From the NCBI RefSeq assembly GCF_014199525.1, contig NZ_JACHNU010000002.1:726147-790146 (forward strand): DNA of 64,000 bases, in the 5' to 3' direction. The notes under the pieces are model-generated. The model was not told where the DNA came from and ran no database searches. It saw only the letters and a list, made by a program, of their open reading frames with translations. This document shows, one piece after another, positions 27,364 through 34,900 of the stretch; positions within the stretch are counted from its first letter, which is position 1; every line of letters begins with the position of its first letter. The position numbers and the translations under genes were made by a program. The DNA is from Conexibacter arvalis (GTDB lineage: Bacteria > Actinomycetota > Thermoleophilia > Solirubrobacterales > Solirubrobacteraceae).

Positions 27364-27512
27364 GCGCCACCGGCCGGCCGGCGTGTCCGCCACGCGGCGC
27401 GGCCCGCGGCCGCCGCGCCACCGGCGGCCCGTCACGCGGTGCGGCCTGTGGCGGCCGCGCCACCGGCGGCCCGTCACGCGGTGCGGCCCGCGGCGGCCGC
27501 GCCGCCTGCGGC
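27364..27512. repeat. Intergenic GC-rich 42-bp tandem repeats
   Basis: Units begin at 27415 and 27457 (spacing 42 bp, nearly identical), with a partial copy from 27499 and a diverged one from about 27364. They fill most of the gap between the serine hydrolase and sigma-factor genes, just after the sigma gene stop. No gene is supported here. Confidence 0.85.
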
Positions 27513-27523
27513 AGCCGCGCCCC

Positions 27524-28396
27524 TCAGCCGCCGAGCACGACGAGGTCGAGCGCGGCGAGCCGCTCGGGGTCGGCGATCAGCTCGATCGCGGCGATCCGCC
27601 CATCGCGGGCCGTGAAGCGGTAGACGACCCGCGGTCTCCCCGCCCGCAGCCACACGACCGCGGCGTCGCCGTCGAGCAGCGCCGGCGTCGCGCCGCGCGC
27701 GTAGCGGCAGAAGCCGCCGACCTCCTCCGCGCCGCGCAGCTCGCGCGCGACGCCGATCCTGGCGGCGCTCGCGTCGGCCGTCAGCACGACGTCGGGCGCG
27801 AGCAGGCCGAGCAGCCGCTCGAACTCGCCGTCGCGGGCGGCCGCGAGGAACGCCTCGACCAGCTTCGCCTGCCGGACGCGGTCGGCCTCCCCGCTCGCGT
27901 CCTCGCGGCGGACGCGTCGGCGCGCGCGGCTCGCGAGCTGGCGGGCGGCGGCCTGGTTGCGCCCGACGATCGGCGCGATCTCCTCGAACGGCACGCCGAA
28001 CATGTCGTGGAGGACGAACGCGACCCGCTCGGCCGGCGAGAGCGCGTCGAGCACGACGAGCAGCGCCAGCCCGACCGACTCGGCGAGCAGCGCCTCCTGC
28101 TCGGGATCGGCCGCCTCGGCGGGATCGGCCGCCGGCTCGGACAGGTCGCCGTCGAGCGGCACCTCCGAGCGCACCCGCCGCGACTGCAGGACGTTGAGGC
28201 AGACCCGCGCGAGGACGGTCGTCAGCCAGCTGCCGAGGTTGTCGATCGCCTCCGCGTCGGTGCGGCTGAGCCGCAGCCACGCCTCCTGGACGGCGTCGTC
28301 GGCCTCGCTCGCCGAGCCGAGCATCCGGCGGGCGACGCCGGTCAGCCGCGGCCGCTGCTCCTCGAATCGCTCCGCCAGCCAGTCGGTGTCGTGCAT
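27524..28396 (-). CDS. ECF41-type RNA polymerase sigma factor (SigJ-like) with SnoaL-like C-terminal domain
   Basis: A 290-aa sigma factor. Region 2 (ARRMLGSASEADDAVQEAWLRLS) and region 4 (LSPAERVAFVLHDMFGVPFEEIA) are followed by a linker (about 170-185) and a SnoaL-like domain of about 100 residues (LVEAFLAAARDGEFERLLGLL, then VVYRFTARDGRIAAIELIADPERLA). In the ECF41 group this fused domain replaces a separate anti-sigma factor. Known ECF41 loci pair the sigma gene with an oxidoreductase, epimerase or CMD gene, and here an NmrA-like NAD(P)-binding protein is divergent. The intergenic region holds two copies of an ECF41-like promoter. Confidence 0.92.
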   Translation of the reverse strand: MHDTDWLAERFEEQRPRLTGVARRMLGSASEADDAVQEAWLRLSRTDAEAIDNLGSWLTTVLARVCLNVLQSRRVRSEVPLDGDLSEPAADPAEAADPEQEALLAESVGLALLVVLDALSPAERVAFVLHDMFGVPFEEIAPIVGRNQAAARQLASRARRRVRREDASGEADRVRQAKLVEAFLAAARDGEFERLLGLLAPDVVLTADASAARIGVARELRGAEEVGGFCRYARGATPALLDGDAAVVWLRAGRPRVVYRFTARDGRIAAIELIADPERLAALDLVVLGG

Positions 28397-28397
28397 C

Positions 28398-28424
28398 GGT
28401 CACATCTCCGTCTCGTGATCGGTC
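28398..28424 (+). promoter_or_regulatory. ECF41-type promoter driving the NmrA-like gene
   Basis: GGTCACA (28398-28404), 16 nt, GGTC (28421-28424). This is one base away from the published ECF41 consensus in each element (TGTCACA, 16 nt, CGTC). It points to the gene at 28486. Confidence 0.65.
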
Positions 28425-28434
28425 TACCGAGAGA

Positions 28435-28461
28435 GACCGGCGAGACGACGCCGATGTGACC
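28435..28461 (-). promoter_or_regulatory. ECF41-type promoter driving the sigma gene
   Basis: On the minus strand GGTCACA (28455-28461), exactly 16 nt, GGTC (28435-28438). It is identical in both elements to the divergent plus-strand copy and points to the sigma gene at 28396, so autoregulation is expected. Confidence 0.65.
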
Positions 28462-28485
28462 GAGCACCCGAAGGAGGATGGCAGC

Positions 28486-29310
28486 ATGACCACCACGACG
28501 GAGAGCGAGCGCGTCCGCGACCGTGCGCGCGGCCCGATCCTCGTCACCGGCGGCACCGGCACGCTCGGCCGCCTGCTCGTCCCGCGCCTGCGCGCGGCCG
28601 GGCGCGAGGTGCGGGTGCTGAGCCGCGCCGAACACCCGGCCGCCGGCGGCATCCGCTTCGCGCGCGGCGACCTGGCGACGGGCGAGGGCGTCGCGGCGGC
28701 GGTCGCCGGCGCGGAGGTCGTCGTCCACTGCGCCGGCAGCGCGAGAGGCGACGAAGAGAAGGCGCGCACGCTGGTGGAGGCGGCGTCGCGCGCCGGCGTG
28801 CGGCATCTGGTCTACATCTCGGTGGTCGGCGCCGACCGCGTCCCCGTCCGCAGCGGCGTCGACCGCGCGATGTTCGGCTACTACGCCGCCAAGCTCGCCG
28901 CCGAGCGGCTCGTCGCCGACTCCGGGATCCCGTGGACGACGCTGCGCGCGACGCAGTTCCACGACCTCGCCCTCACGACCGCGCGGCAGCTGGCGAAGCT
29001 GCCGCTGCTGCCGATCCCGTCCGGCTTCCAGGTCCAGCCGATCGACGCCGGCGAGGTCGCCGAGCGGCTGGCGGAGCTGGCGCTCGGCGAGCCGGCCGGT
29101 CTCGTGCCCGACGTCGGCGGCCCGCGGGTCCACGAGCTGCGCGCGCTCGTCCGCGACTACCTCCGAGCGACCGGCAGACACCGGCTGACCGTGCCGATCC
29201 GTCCCCCCGGCGGGGCCGCCCGCGCGATGCGCGCCGGCGCCAACCTCACCCTCGATCGCGCGGTCGGCCGCCGCACGTGGGAGGAGTTCCTCGCCGAGCG
29301 GGTCGGCTGA
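28486..29310 (+). CDS. NmrA-like/atypical SDR NAD(P)-binding oxidoreductase
   Basis: A 274-aa atypical short-chain dehydrogenase. The N-terminal VTGGTGTLGRLLVPRL is the dinucleotide-binding motif. VYISVVGADRVP and YYAAKLAAERLVADSGIPWT correspond to the active-site Y-x-x-K region (YYAAK). FQVQPIDAGEVAERL is typical of NmrA-like proteins. ATG 28486 has AAGGAGG 8 nt upstream, better than the GTG at 28456. It is divergent from the ECF41 sigma gene and preceded by a matching ECF promoter, so it is the probable target of that sigma factor, perhaps in a redox or stress response. Confidence 0.88.
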   Translation: MTTTTESERVRDRARGPILVTGGTGTLGRLLVPRLRAAGREVRVLSRAEHPAAGGIRFARGDLATGEGVAAAVAGAEVVVHCAGSARGDEEKARTLVEAASRAGVRHLVYISVVGADRVPVRSGVDRAMFGYYAAKLAAERLVADSGIPWTTLRATQFHDLALTTARQLAKLPLLPIPSGFQVQPIDAGEVAERLAELALGEPAGLVPDVGGPRVHELRALVRDYLRATGRHRLTVPIRPPGGAARAMRAGANLTLDRAVGRRTWEEFLAERVG

Positions 29311-29313
29311 CCC

Positions 29314-29342
29314 GGCGCCGCGCGCGCCCGGCGCGCGGCGCC
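29314..29342. terminator. Bidirectional hairpin between convergent genes
   Basis: A perfect 12-bp inverted repeat (GGCGCCGCGCGC / GCGCGCGGCGCC) with a 5-nt loop between the NmrA-like gene and the last gene of the metal-transport locus. Confidence 0.6.
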
Positions 29343-29351
29343 GCCGCCCGC

Positions 29352-30578
29352 TCAGCGCCGCCCGACGCGCAGCGCGAGCGTCGTGCTCGCGCTGCGGGAG
29401 CCGGCGCGGGCGACGACGCGCACGCGGTAGGAGCCGGGCCCGAGCCTGCGGTCGAGCCGCGTGCGCACGGCGCGTGCGCGCGGCCCGACGACGCGGACCG
29501 GCCCGCGCGCGACGACGCGCCCGCCTCTGCGGACCGACAGGCGCACGCGGCTGCGCGCGCCGACGCGGAGGCCGACGCGCAGCACCCGGCCGCGCAGCCG
29601 CGGGCGTCCGGTCGTCGCGAGCCGCAGGCGGGCCGCTCTTCTCGTGCGCGCGCCGGGGCGGCCGCCGGCGCGGCCATCGGAGCCCGCTCTGCCACCTGTC
29701 GTCCCGCGTCCGGCGCCCGAGCCGTTCTGGCCGGTCCGGCTCGACCCGCCGCCACCGCCGCCGGAGCCGTTCCGGCCCGGCCCGCTCGATCCGCCCCCGC
29801 CCGGGCCGCCACCCGCACCGCCGCCACCCGTGCCGCCACCCGCGCCACCGCCGCTCCCTCCGCCGCCGCCCGCGCCGCCGCCGCTCCCGCCGCCGCCCGA
29901 GCCGCCGCCCCCTCCGAGCGGCGTGCCGGTGGCGGGGTCGACGGCGCCGACGGTGACCGCGATCGTCCGCGCGTCGGCGATCGTCTCGCCCGACGGCCGT
30001 CTCGCACGGATCTCGAACGAGAGCACGTAGCGGCCCTCGGCGCCGAACGCCCAGTTGCCGTGAGCGTGCGTCCCGAGCGGGATCGCACGCGCGTCGGGCA
30101 GTCCGTCGCTGGTGTCGAACAGCTTGTCGACGGTGCCGAACGCGCCGGTCGTGAACAGCGCGAACGCGCCGGGCCCCTCGACGCCGGTCAGCGTCCACCG
30201 CACCGCGCCGGCGACCTCCGCGGAGGTCAGCTGCTCGGTGTTCCAGCCGGGCCACAGCACGCCGGCGCGCTGGACCTGCGGCAGCAGCCACAGCGGCGCG
30301 CCGGGCGCCCCCAGGAAGCCCATCGCCGCCGCGGACGGGACCGTCGTCGCCGACGCGGGCCGGGCGTGGAGGACGACGTCGGCGGGGTCGCGCCAGATGA
30401 CCGAGCCCGCGCCGGCGGTGCCGTCCTTGACCTGCAGGCGCAGCGCGCCGCCGACGAGGCGCGCGGCGACGTCGACGTGACCGTCGTCGAGCACGACCGC
30501 CGCGCCGGACGCGGCCGGCACGGCGATCGAGACGGCCAGCGCCGCCCCCATCGCCGCCGACACGGCGCGCGCGCTCAT
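29352..30578 (-). CDS. Secreted actinobacterial surface-repeat protein D (anchor_M-type domain, Gly linker, basic C-terminal domain)
   Basis: About 408 aa from ATG 30578. The signal peptide is AMGAALAVSIAVPAASG. The surface domain (residues 25-215) shows VLDDGHVDVAARL, LPQVQRAGVLWPGWNTE and the signature THAHGNWAFGAEGRYVLSF found in the TIGR03769-type repeats. A Gly/Ser linker of about 90 residues leads to an Arg-rich beta domain ending LALRVGRR. Three in-frame starts exist, at 30578, 30653 and 30728, 75 nt apart, because the start region is triplicated. The outermost overlaps the upstream stop by ATGA but would put 50 basic residues ahead of the signal peptide. It is the last gene of the metal ABC transporter locus. 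Confidence 0.78.
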   Translation of the reverse strand: MSARAVSAAMGAALAVSIAVPAASGAAVVLDDGHVDVAARLVGGALRLQVKDGTAGAGSVIWRDPADVVLHARPASATTVPSAAAMGFLGAPGAPLWLLPQVQRAGVLWPGWNTEQLTSAEVAGAVRWTLTGVEGPGAFALFTTGAFGTVDKLFDTSDGLPDARAIPLGTHAHGNWAFGAEGRYVLSFEIRARRPSGETIADARTIAVTVGAVDPATGTPLGGGGGSGGGGSGGGAGGGGGSGGGAGGGTGGGGAGGGPGGGGSSGPGRNGSGGGGGGSSRTGQNGSGAGRGTTGGRAGSDGRAGGRPGARTRRAARLRLATTGRPRLRGRVLRVGLRVGARSRVRLSVRRGGRVVARGPVRVVGPRARAVRTRLDRRLGPGSYRVRVVARAGSRSASTTLALRVGRR

Positions 30579-30745
30579 CGCGCCGACACGCGCAGCGCCA
30601 CCGATCTCGCCACGCCCCGTCCGCCGACGCGCCGGTGCGACCCGCACGCTCATCGCGCCGTCACGCGCGGCGCGATCGATCTCGCCACGCGCCGTGCGCC
30701 GGCGCGCCGGTGCGACGCGCGCGCTCATCGCGCCGCCACGCGCAG
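30570..30745 (-). repeat. 75-bp tandem repeat spanning a stop/start junction (three copies)
   Basis: Start-codon contexts CGATGAGCG recur at 30728, 30653 and 30578, exactly 75 bp apart. Before each ATGA the sequence resembles the last codons of the upstream gene (reading IALRVAAR, IAPRVTAR and VALRVSAR before TGA). After the first two ATGs the unit encodes VAPARRRT. The junction between the two surface-protein genes has thus been duplicated twice. Confidence 0.85.
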
Positions 30746-32179
30746 CGCGATCGTTCTGGTCACGACTCTGCCCCTCGCGCGCGCCTTGACGACGACGCGG
30801 TAGCGGCCGGGAGCGAGCTTGCGGCCGAGCCGCACGCGCACGCGGCCGTCGCTCGCGCGCACCGCGCGCGGCTTCGCCCCGGCGACGAGCCGTCTGCCCT
30901 TGCGGACGCGGACGGTCAGCCGCGCGCTGCGGTCGACGCGCAGGCGCAACGTCAGGCGGCGGCCGTCGAGGCGCGCGGCGCCGAGCGTCAGGCGCGGGGC
31001 CGCCGCTCTCCCGCCCGGCGCGCCCGGCCGCGGCTGCGCGGGCGGCTCCGGAGCCGGCGGGACGGGCGGCGCGGGCAGGATCGGCGGTCCGGGCTCGGTC
31101 GGCGGCGTCGGATCGACCGGGGCCGGATCCGGATCCGGCCCCGGCCCGTGGCCGTGGTGGTCTTCGACGTGGATCGTCACGGCCGGCGAGGTCGCGATCT
31201 CGTCGTGACCGTGGCCGTAGAGCGTGACGCGGTACTGGCAGCCGTCGTGGCGCAGCTCGGCGACCAGCTCGTGGGTCGCGCCGCCGCCGACCTCGGCGAA
31301 CTCGGTCGCGTCGCCGCAGCGCGCGAACCAGTGGTAGTGGTGCTCGCCGCTGTCCGGCGTCTGGACGGCGTGCAGCGTGATCGTGTCGCCCGGGTGGTAG
31401 TGGCCCTTCAGCCCGCCGATCGAGAGCACGGGCACGACGGGGTCGGGGTCGTCCGGCAGGTCGGCGAGGTCGCCGACGAAGATGCGGTACTCGACCGGCC
31501 CGCTGCTGACCTCCGCGCCGCCGAGCGGCGTCGCGCTGACCTCGAAGCGCAGTCTGTAGAGCCCTCTCGCGCCGAACGCCCACGCGAAGTGCGCATGCGT
31601 CCCGGCGTGCATCGAGGTCGTGTCCGGCAGGCCGTCGGCGCTGTTGAAGCGGATCCCGCTCGGCTGGAGCCCGAACGCCCCCTCCTCGTACAGCTGGAAG
31701 GCGGCCGGCCCGTCGACCGACAGCAGTCTCCACGCGAATCTGTCGCCCGCGACGGCGCCGTTCGGGATCTGCTCGCTCGACCAGCCCGGCCACAGCAGGT
31801 CGGGGTCCTGCGTCTGCGGCAGCATCCAGACGGTCGAGCCGGCCGGCCCCAGCGTGTCGTAGTAGATCTGCGGGATCCCGGCCGGGATCGTGAAGGCGGC
31901 CTGCGGCTTCACGTGCAGCAGCACGTCGCCCGGGTCCCGCTCGACCGGCGCCGCACCGGTGTCGTCGTGGAGGCGCACCCTCAACGCGCCGTCGTCGAGG
32001 TGGACGCCGACCGCGTCGACGTGGCCGGCCGACAGCACGTGCCGGTCCTGGGTCGGCAGCTCGGCCGAGGCGCTCGCCGGCGCCAGCGCGGCGACGAGCG
32101 CTGCAGACAGCCCGAGCATCGATGTGACCGTGCGTCGCCCGCGGGGACGCGACGGCCGATGGCGCATGGTGATCGTCAC
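30725..32179 (-). CDS. Secreted actinobacterial surface-repeat protein C (anchor_M-type domain, His-rich linker, basic C-terminal domain)
   Basis: About 484 aa from GTG 32179 (AAGGGGAG 3 nt upstream), with ATG 32167 as an alternative. The signal peptide is followed by a surface domain (HVLSAGHVDAVGVHL, LPQTQDPDLLWPGW, THAHFAWAFGARGLYRLRF). Next comes a second Ig-like domain with HYHPGDTITL and HHYHWFARCGD, then a His/Asp/Pro-rich linker (DHHGHGPGPDPD) and an Arg-rich beta domain ending TIALRVAAR. The many His residues fit metal binding at the surface. It lies downstream of the permease gene and a Fur/Zur-like box, so it may be transcribed separately. Confidence 0.8.
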   Translation of the reverse strand: MTITMRHRPSRPRGRRTVTSMLGLSAALVAALAPASASAELPTQDRHVLSAGHVDAVGVHLDDGALRVRLHDDTGAAPVERDPGDVLLHVKPQAAFTIPAGIPQIYYDTLGPAGSTVWMLPQTQDPDLLWPGWSSEQIPNGAVAGDRFAWRLLSVDGPAAFQLYEEGAFGLQPSGIRFNSADGLPDTTSMHAGTHAHFAWAFGARGLYRLRFEVSATPLGGAEVSSGPVEYRIFVGDLADLPDDPDPVVPVLSIGGLKGHYHPGDTITLHAVQTPDSGEHHYHWFARCGDATEFAEVGGGATHELVAELRHDGCQYRVTLYGHGHDEIATSPAVTIHVEDHHGHGPGPDPDPAPVDPTPPTEPGPPILPAPPVPPAPEPPAQPRPGAPGGRAAAPRLTLGAARLDGRRLTLRLRVDRSARLTVRVRKGRRLVAGAKPRAVRASDGRVRVRLGRKLAPGRYRVVVKARARGRVVTRTIALRVAAR

Positions 32180-32215
32180 CAGCTCCCCTTCCGTGTCGTG
32201 ATTCGTCGCGACACT

Positions 32216-32245
32216 ATCAAGAATGAGAATCAATCCCATTTTGAT
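32216..32245. promoter_or_regulatory. Fur/Zur-like box upstream of surface-protein gene C
   Basis: An AT-rich imperfect palindrome, ATCAAGAATGAG then AATCAATC then CCATTTTGAT, lies across the permease stop codon and upstream of the gene starting at 32179. AATGAGAATCA resembles Fur-family boxes. It stands out sharply in this GC-rich window. Zur rather than Fur control is inferred from the transporter type. Confidence 0.5.
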
Positions 32246-33084
32246 CGCTTGGCGATCAATCCCTGCCGCGGCGCGAGGAACCACGCCGCGAGGAAGAAGG
32301 CGGTCAGGACGAGCACGATCGTGCCCCCGGTCGGGTAGTCCCACGACCACGAGACGTACAGGCCGACGAGCGCGGCGAGTCCGCCGATCGCCGGCGCGAG
32401 CGCCATCATCGCGCCGAGCCGGTCGGTCAGCAGGCGCGCGGTCGCCGCGGGGGTGATCAGCAGCGCGAGCACGAGGATGTTGCCGATCGTCTGGACGCTG
32501 ATGACGACGGCGAGCGTGACGAGCACGTAGAGCACGAGGTCCAACGCGAAGACCCGCAGCCCCATCGCCCGCGCCGTCTCGCGGTCGAGCGAGACCGTCA
32601 CCAGCTCCTTGTGGAGCAGCAGTGCGACGCCGAGGACGACCACGCCGGTCCCGGCGACGATCGCGACGTCCTCGTCCGGGATCCCCGTGATCGAGCCGAA
32701 CAGGAACTGCTGCAGCGAGCCGGCGTAGCCGGGCGCGCGCGAGATCACCACGATCCCGAGCGCGAAGGCGGCGACGAAGAAGACGCCGATCACCGAGTCC
32801 TCGCGCAGCCGCCGATTCTGCGAGAAGACGGCGACCAGCACGGCCGTCGCGACCCCGGCGACGACGCCGCCGAGCACGAGGCTGCCGCCGAGCACGAACG
32901 CGACCGCGAGGCCGGGAAAGACGGCGTGCGCGACGGCGTCGCCGATGAAGGCCATCCCGCGCAGCACGACGTAGCAGCCGACGACGCCGCAGACGATCGA
33001 CGACATCACCGCGACGAGCAGCGCCTTCGGGAGGAAGGCGAGGTCGGGGTTGAGCAGGTCGCCGACGAACTCCGCCGGCGACAT
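32230..33084 (-). CDS. Metal (Zn/Mn-type) ABC transporter permease, anchored-repeat type
   Basis: A 284-aa ABC-3 family permease (ZnuB/MntB-like) with about eight hydrophobic segments: VVGCYVVLRGMAFIGDAVAHAVFPG early, SLDRETARAMGLRVFALDL in the cytoplasmic loop that contacts the ATPase, and TIGNILVLALLITPAATARLL. It should move a divalent cation across the membrane. ATG 33084 shares a base with the ATPase stop (TGATG). It corresponds to the permease of the anchored-repeat ABC system (TIGR03770-like family from general knowledge). Confidence 0.9.
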   Translation of the reverse strand: MSPAEFVGDLLNPDLAFLPKALLVAVMSSIVCGVVGCYVVLRGMAFIGDAVAHAVFPGLAVAFVLGGSLVLGGVVAGVATAVLVAVFSQNRRLREDSVIGVFFVAAFALGIVVISRAPGYAGSLQQFLFGSITGIPDEDVAIVAGTGVVVLGVALLLHKELVTVSLDRETARAMGLRVFALDLVLYVLVTLAVVISVQTIGNILVLALLITPAATARLLTDRLGAMMALAPAIGGLAALVGLYVSWSWDYPTGGTIVLVLTAFFLAAWFLAPRQGLIAKRSKWD

Positions 33085-33836
33085 CAGGCGGCCGCCTTCA
33101 GGATCCGCAGCAGCGGGCTGCGCTCGCCGACGCCGAAGGTCCGCATCCACAGCCCGGCGTCGCGCGCGAGCCGCTGCGGGCTGCCCGCGGCGACGATCGT
33201 GCGGTCGAGCAGCGCGAGCCGATCGCAGCCGTGGATCGCGCCGGCGATGTCGTGCGTGGTCATCAGCACCGCGCGACCCTCGCGCGCGAGCGAGGCGAAC
33301 AGCTCGGAGAGGAGGTCCTGGGTCGGCATGTCGAGGCCGGTGAACGGCTCGTCGAGCAGCAGCGCCGCCGGCTGCGGCGCGAGCGCGCGGGCGACGGCGA
33401 CGCGCTGGCGCTGCCCGCCGGAGAGCTCGCCGACCGGGCGCGTGCGCAGGTCGGCGATCCGCACCCGCTCGAGCGCCTCGTCGACCGCGCGCCACTCGGC
33501 GACGCCGGGCCGCCGCAGGAGGCCGAGCTTGCCGGTCAGGCCGGTCATCACGACCTGCTCGACCGAGATCGGGAACTCCCACGCGAATTCGTGGCGCTGG
33601 GGGACGTACCCGATCGGGATCGCCCCGGCGCGGGCTCTGCGCCCAGCGATCGTGACCGTGCCGCGCATCGGCGACAGCAGCCCGAGCAGCGTCCGCAGCA
33701 GCGTCGTCTTGCCCGCGCCGTTGGGCCCGATCAGCCCGACCAGCTCGCCGCGCGCGACGTCGAGGTCGACGTCGCGCAGCACGAGCCGGCCGCCGAGCCG
33801 CACGGCGACCCCCTCGACCGACACGACCGCGCTCAT
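33084..33836 (-). CDS. Metal ABC transporter ATPase, anchored-repeat type
   Basis: A 250-aa ABC ATPase of the ZnuC/MntA class: Walker A GPNGAGKTTL, Q-loop YVPQRHEFAWEFPISV, signature LSGGQRQR, Walker B ALLLDEPFTGLD, switch His TTHDI. HEFAWEFPISVEQVVMTG is characteristic of the metal-importing group. It overlaps both neighbours (ATGA upstream, TGATG downstream), so the operon is tightly coupled. It powers the permease at 32230 with the binding protein at 34897. Confidence 0.92.
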   Translation of the reverse strand: MSAVVSVEGVAVRLGGRLVLRDVDLDVARGELVGLIGPNGAGKTTLLRTLLGLLSPMRGTVTIAGRRARAGAIPIGYVPQRHEFAWEFPISVEQVVMTGLTGKLGLLRRPGVAEWRAVDEALERVRIADLRTRPVGELSGGQRQRVAVARALAPQPAALLLDEPFTGLDMPTQDLLSELFASLAREGRAVLMTTHDIAGAIHGCDRLALLDRTIVAAGSPQRLARDAGLWMRTFGVGERSPLLRILKAAA

Positions 33837-34900
33837 CGGGGGTCCCCGGAGCCGCGCACGTCGCCGCCCGGGCCGGCCGCACCCGCCGCGTCGCGCACGC
33901 CGCCCGCGCCGTCCGGGCCCTCGGCGCGAGCGCGCCGCTTCGCACGCGCGCCGCGCGCGAGGCCGGAGCCGAGCGCGACGGCGAGGGCGAGGGCGACGAC
34001 CGCGATCACGGCGACGAACGCGCCGGCGCCGCCGCCCGCCTCCCCCGCGCTCGCCGCGGCACCGGGGGCGCCGGCATCGTCGTCGCCCGCCGCGGCGCCG
34101 GCGCCGACATCGGCCGCCGCCTCCCCGCCCGCGCCCCTCCAGCTCGCCGCGAACGCCCGCGCGACGCTGGTGCGCGCGCCGACCGCGAAGCGCAGCTCGC
34201 GCGTGTCGGTCACGGTCGAGCCGTCGACCAGGTCGGCCTCGATCCGCACGCGCGCCAGGTAGACGCCGGGCGCGGAGAAGACCCAGTTGGCGTGCGTGTG
34301 CGTGTTGACGTCGACCCAGATCGGTCTCGGTCTCGCGGCCGAGTCCCACAGCACCTGCGGCGCGCCGAAGTCGCCCGACTGCAGGTAGACGATCAGCGAG
34401 CCCGGCCCCTCCACGCCGAGCAGCGTCATCGTGACGCCGCGGTCGATCCGCTCCATCGCCTCGGGATCCTGCGTGTTCCAGCCGAGCCAGACGACATCGG
34501 GATCCTGCGTCTGCGGGATCACGTGCAGGCCGTCGCCCGGCCGCGCGCGCAGGAAGGCGTACGCCGGGTCGTCGGGCGCCCGCCGCAGCGCCGTGTCGCC
34601 GACCCGCAGCACCGTGCGCTCGACCGGCCGCCAGACGCTCCTCCCCTCCCCGGACCTCGCCGCGTCGTCGTGGACCATCAGCGTCCAGCGGCCGTCGACG
34701 AACCGCGGCCCCATGTCGACGTGCCCCTCGGAGAGGACGGCGCGACCGCTCGCGACGCCCTGCGCGCGATCGATCCGCTGCTCGAGCGCGCGCTCCTCGC
34801 GCGGCGCCGCGGCGGCCGCCGTCGGCGCCGCCCCTCCGATCAGCGTCAGGGCGAGCAGCGCGGGCAGCAGCGCACGCGCGGGAGACGGTCGTCGGGTCAC
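33833..34900 (-). CDS. Membrane-anchored actinobacterial surface-repeat protein B
   Basis: A 355-aa protein starting at GTG 34900, overlapping the binding-protein stop (GTGA). The signal peptide (ALLPALLALTLIGGAAPTAA) precedes a surface domain with VLSEGHVDMGPRF, IPQTQDPDVVWLGWNTQD and the signature THTHANWVFSAPGVYLARV. An Ala/Gly/Asp linker leads to a C-terminal membrane helix (FVAVIAVVALALAVALGSG) and a basic cytoplasmic tail of about 45 residues. It is thus the membrane-tethered member of the set, placed between the binding protein and the ATPase in the operon. It may hand metal from outer surface proteins to the transporter. Confidence 0.85.
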   Translation of the reverse strand: MTRRPSPARALLPALLALTLIGGAAPTAAAAAPREERALEQRIDRAQGVASGRAVLSEGHVDMGPRFVDGRWTLMVHDDAARSGEGRSVWRPVERTVLRVGDTALRRAPDDPAYAFLRARPGDGLHVIPQTQDPDVVWLGWNTQDPEAMERIDRGVTMTLLGVEGPGSLIVYLQSGDFGAPQVLWDSAARPRPIWVDVNTHTHANWVFSAPGVYLARVRIEADLVDGSTVTDTRELRFAVGARTSVARAFAASWRGAGGEAAADVGAGAAAGDDDAGAPGAAASAGEAGGGAGAFVAVIAVVALALAVALGSGLARGARAKRRARAEGPDGAGGVRDAAGAAGPGGDVRGSGDPR

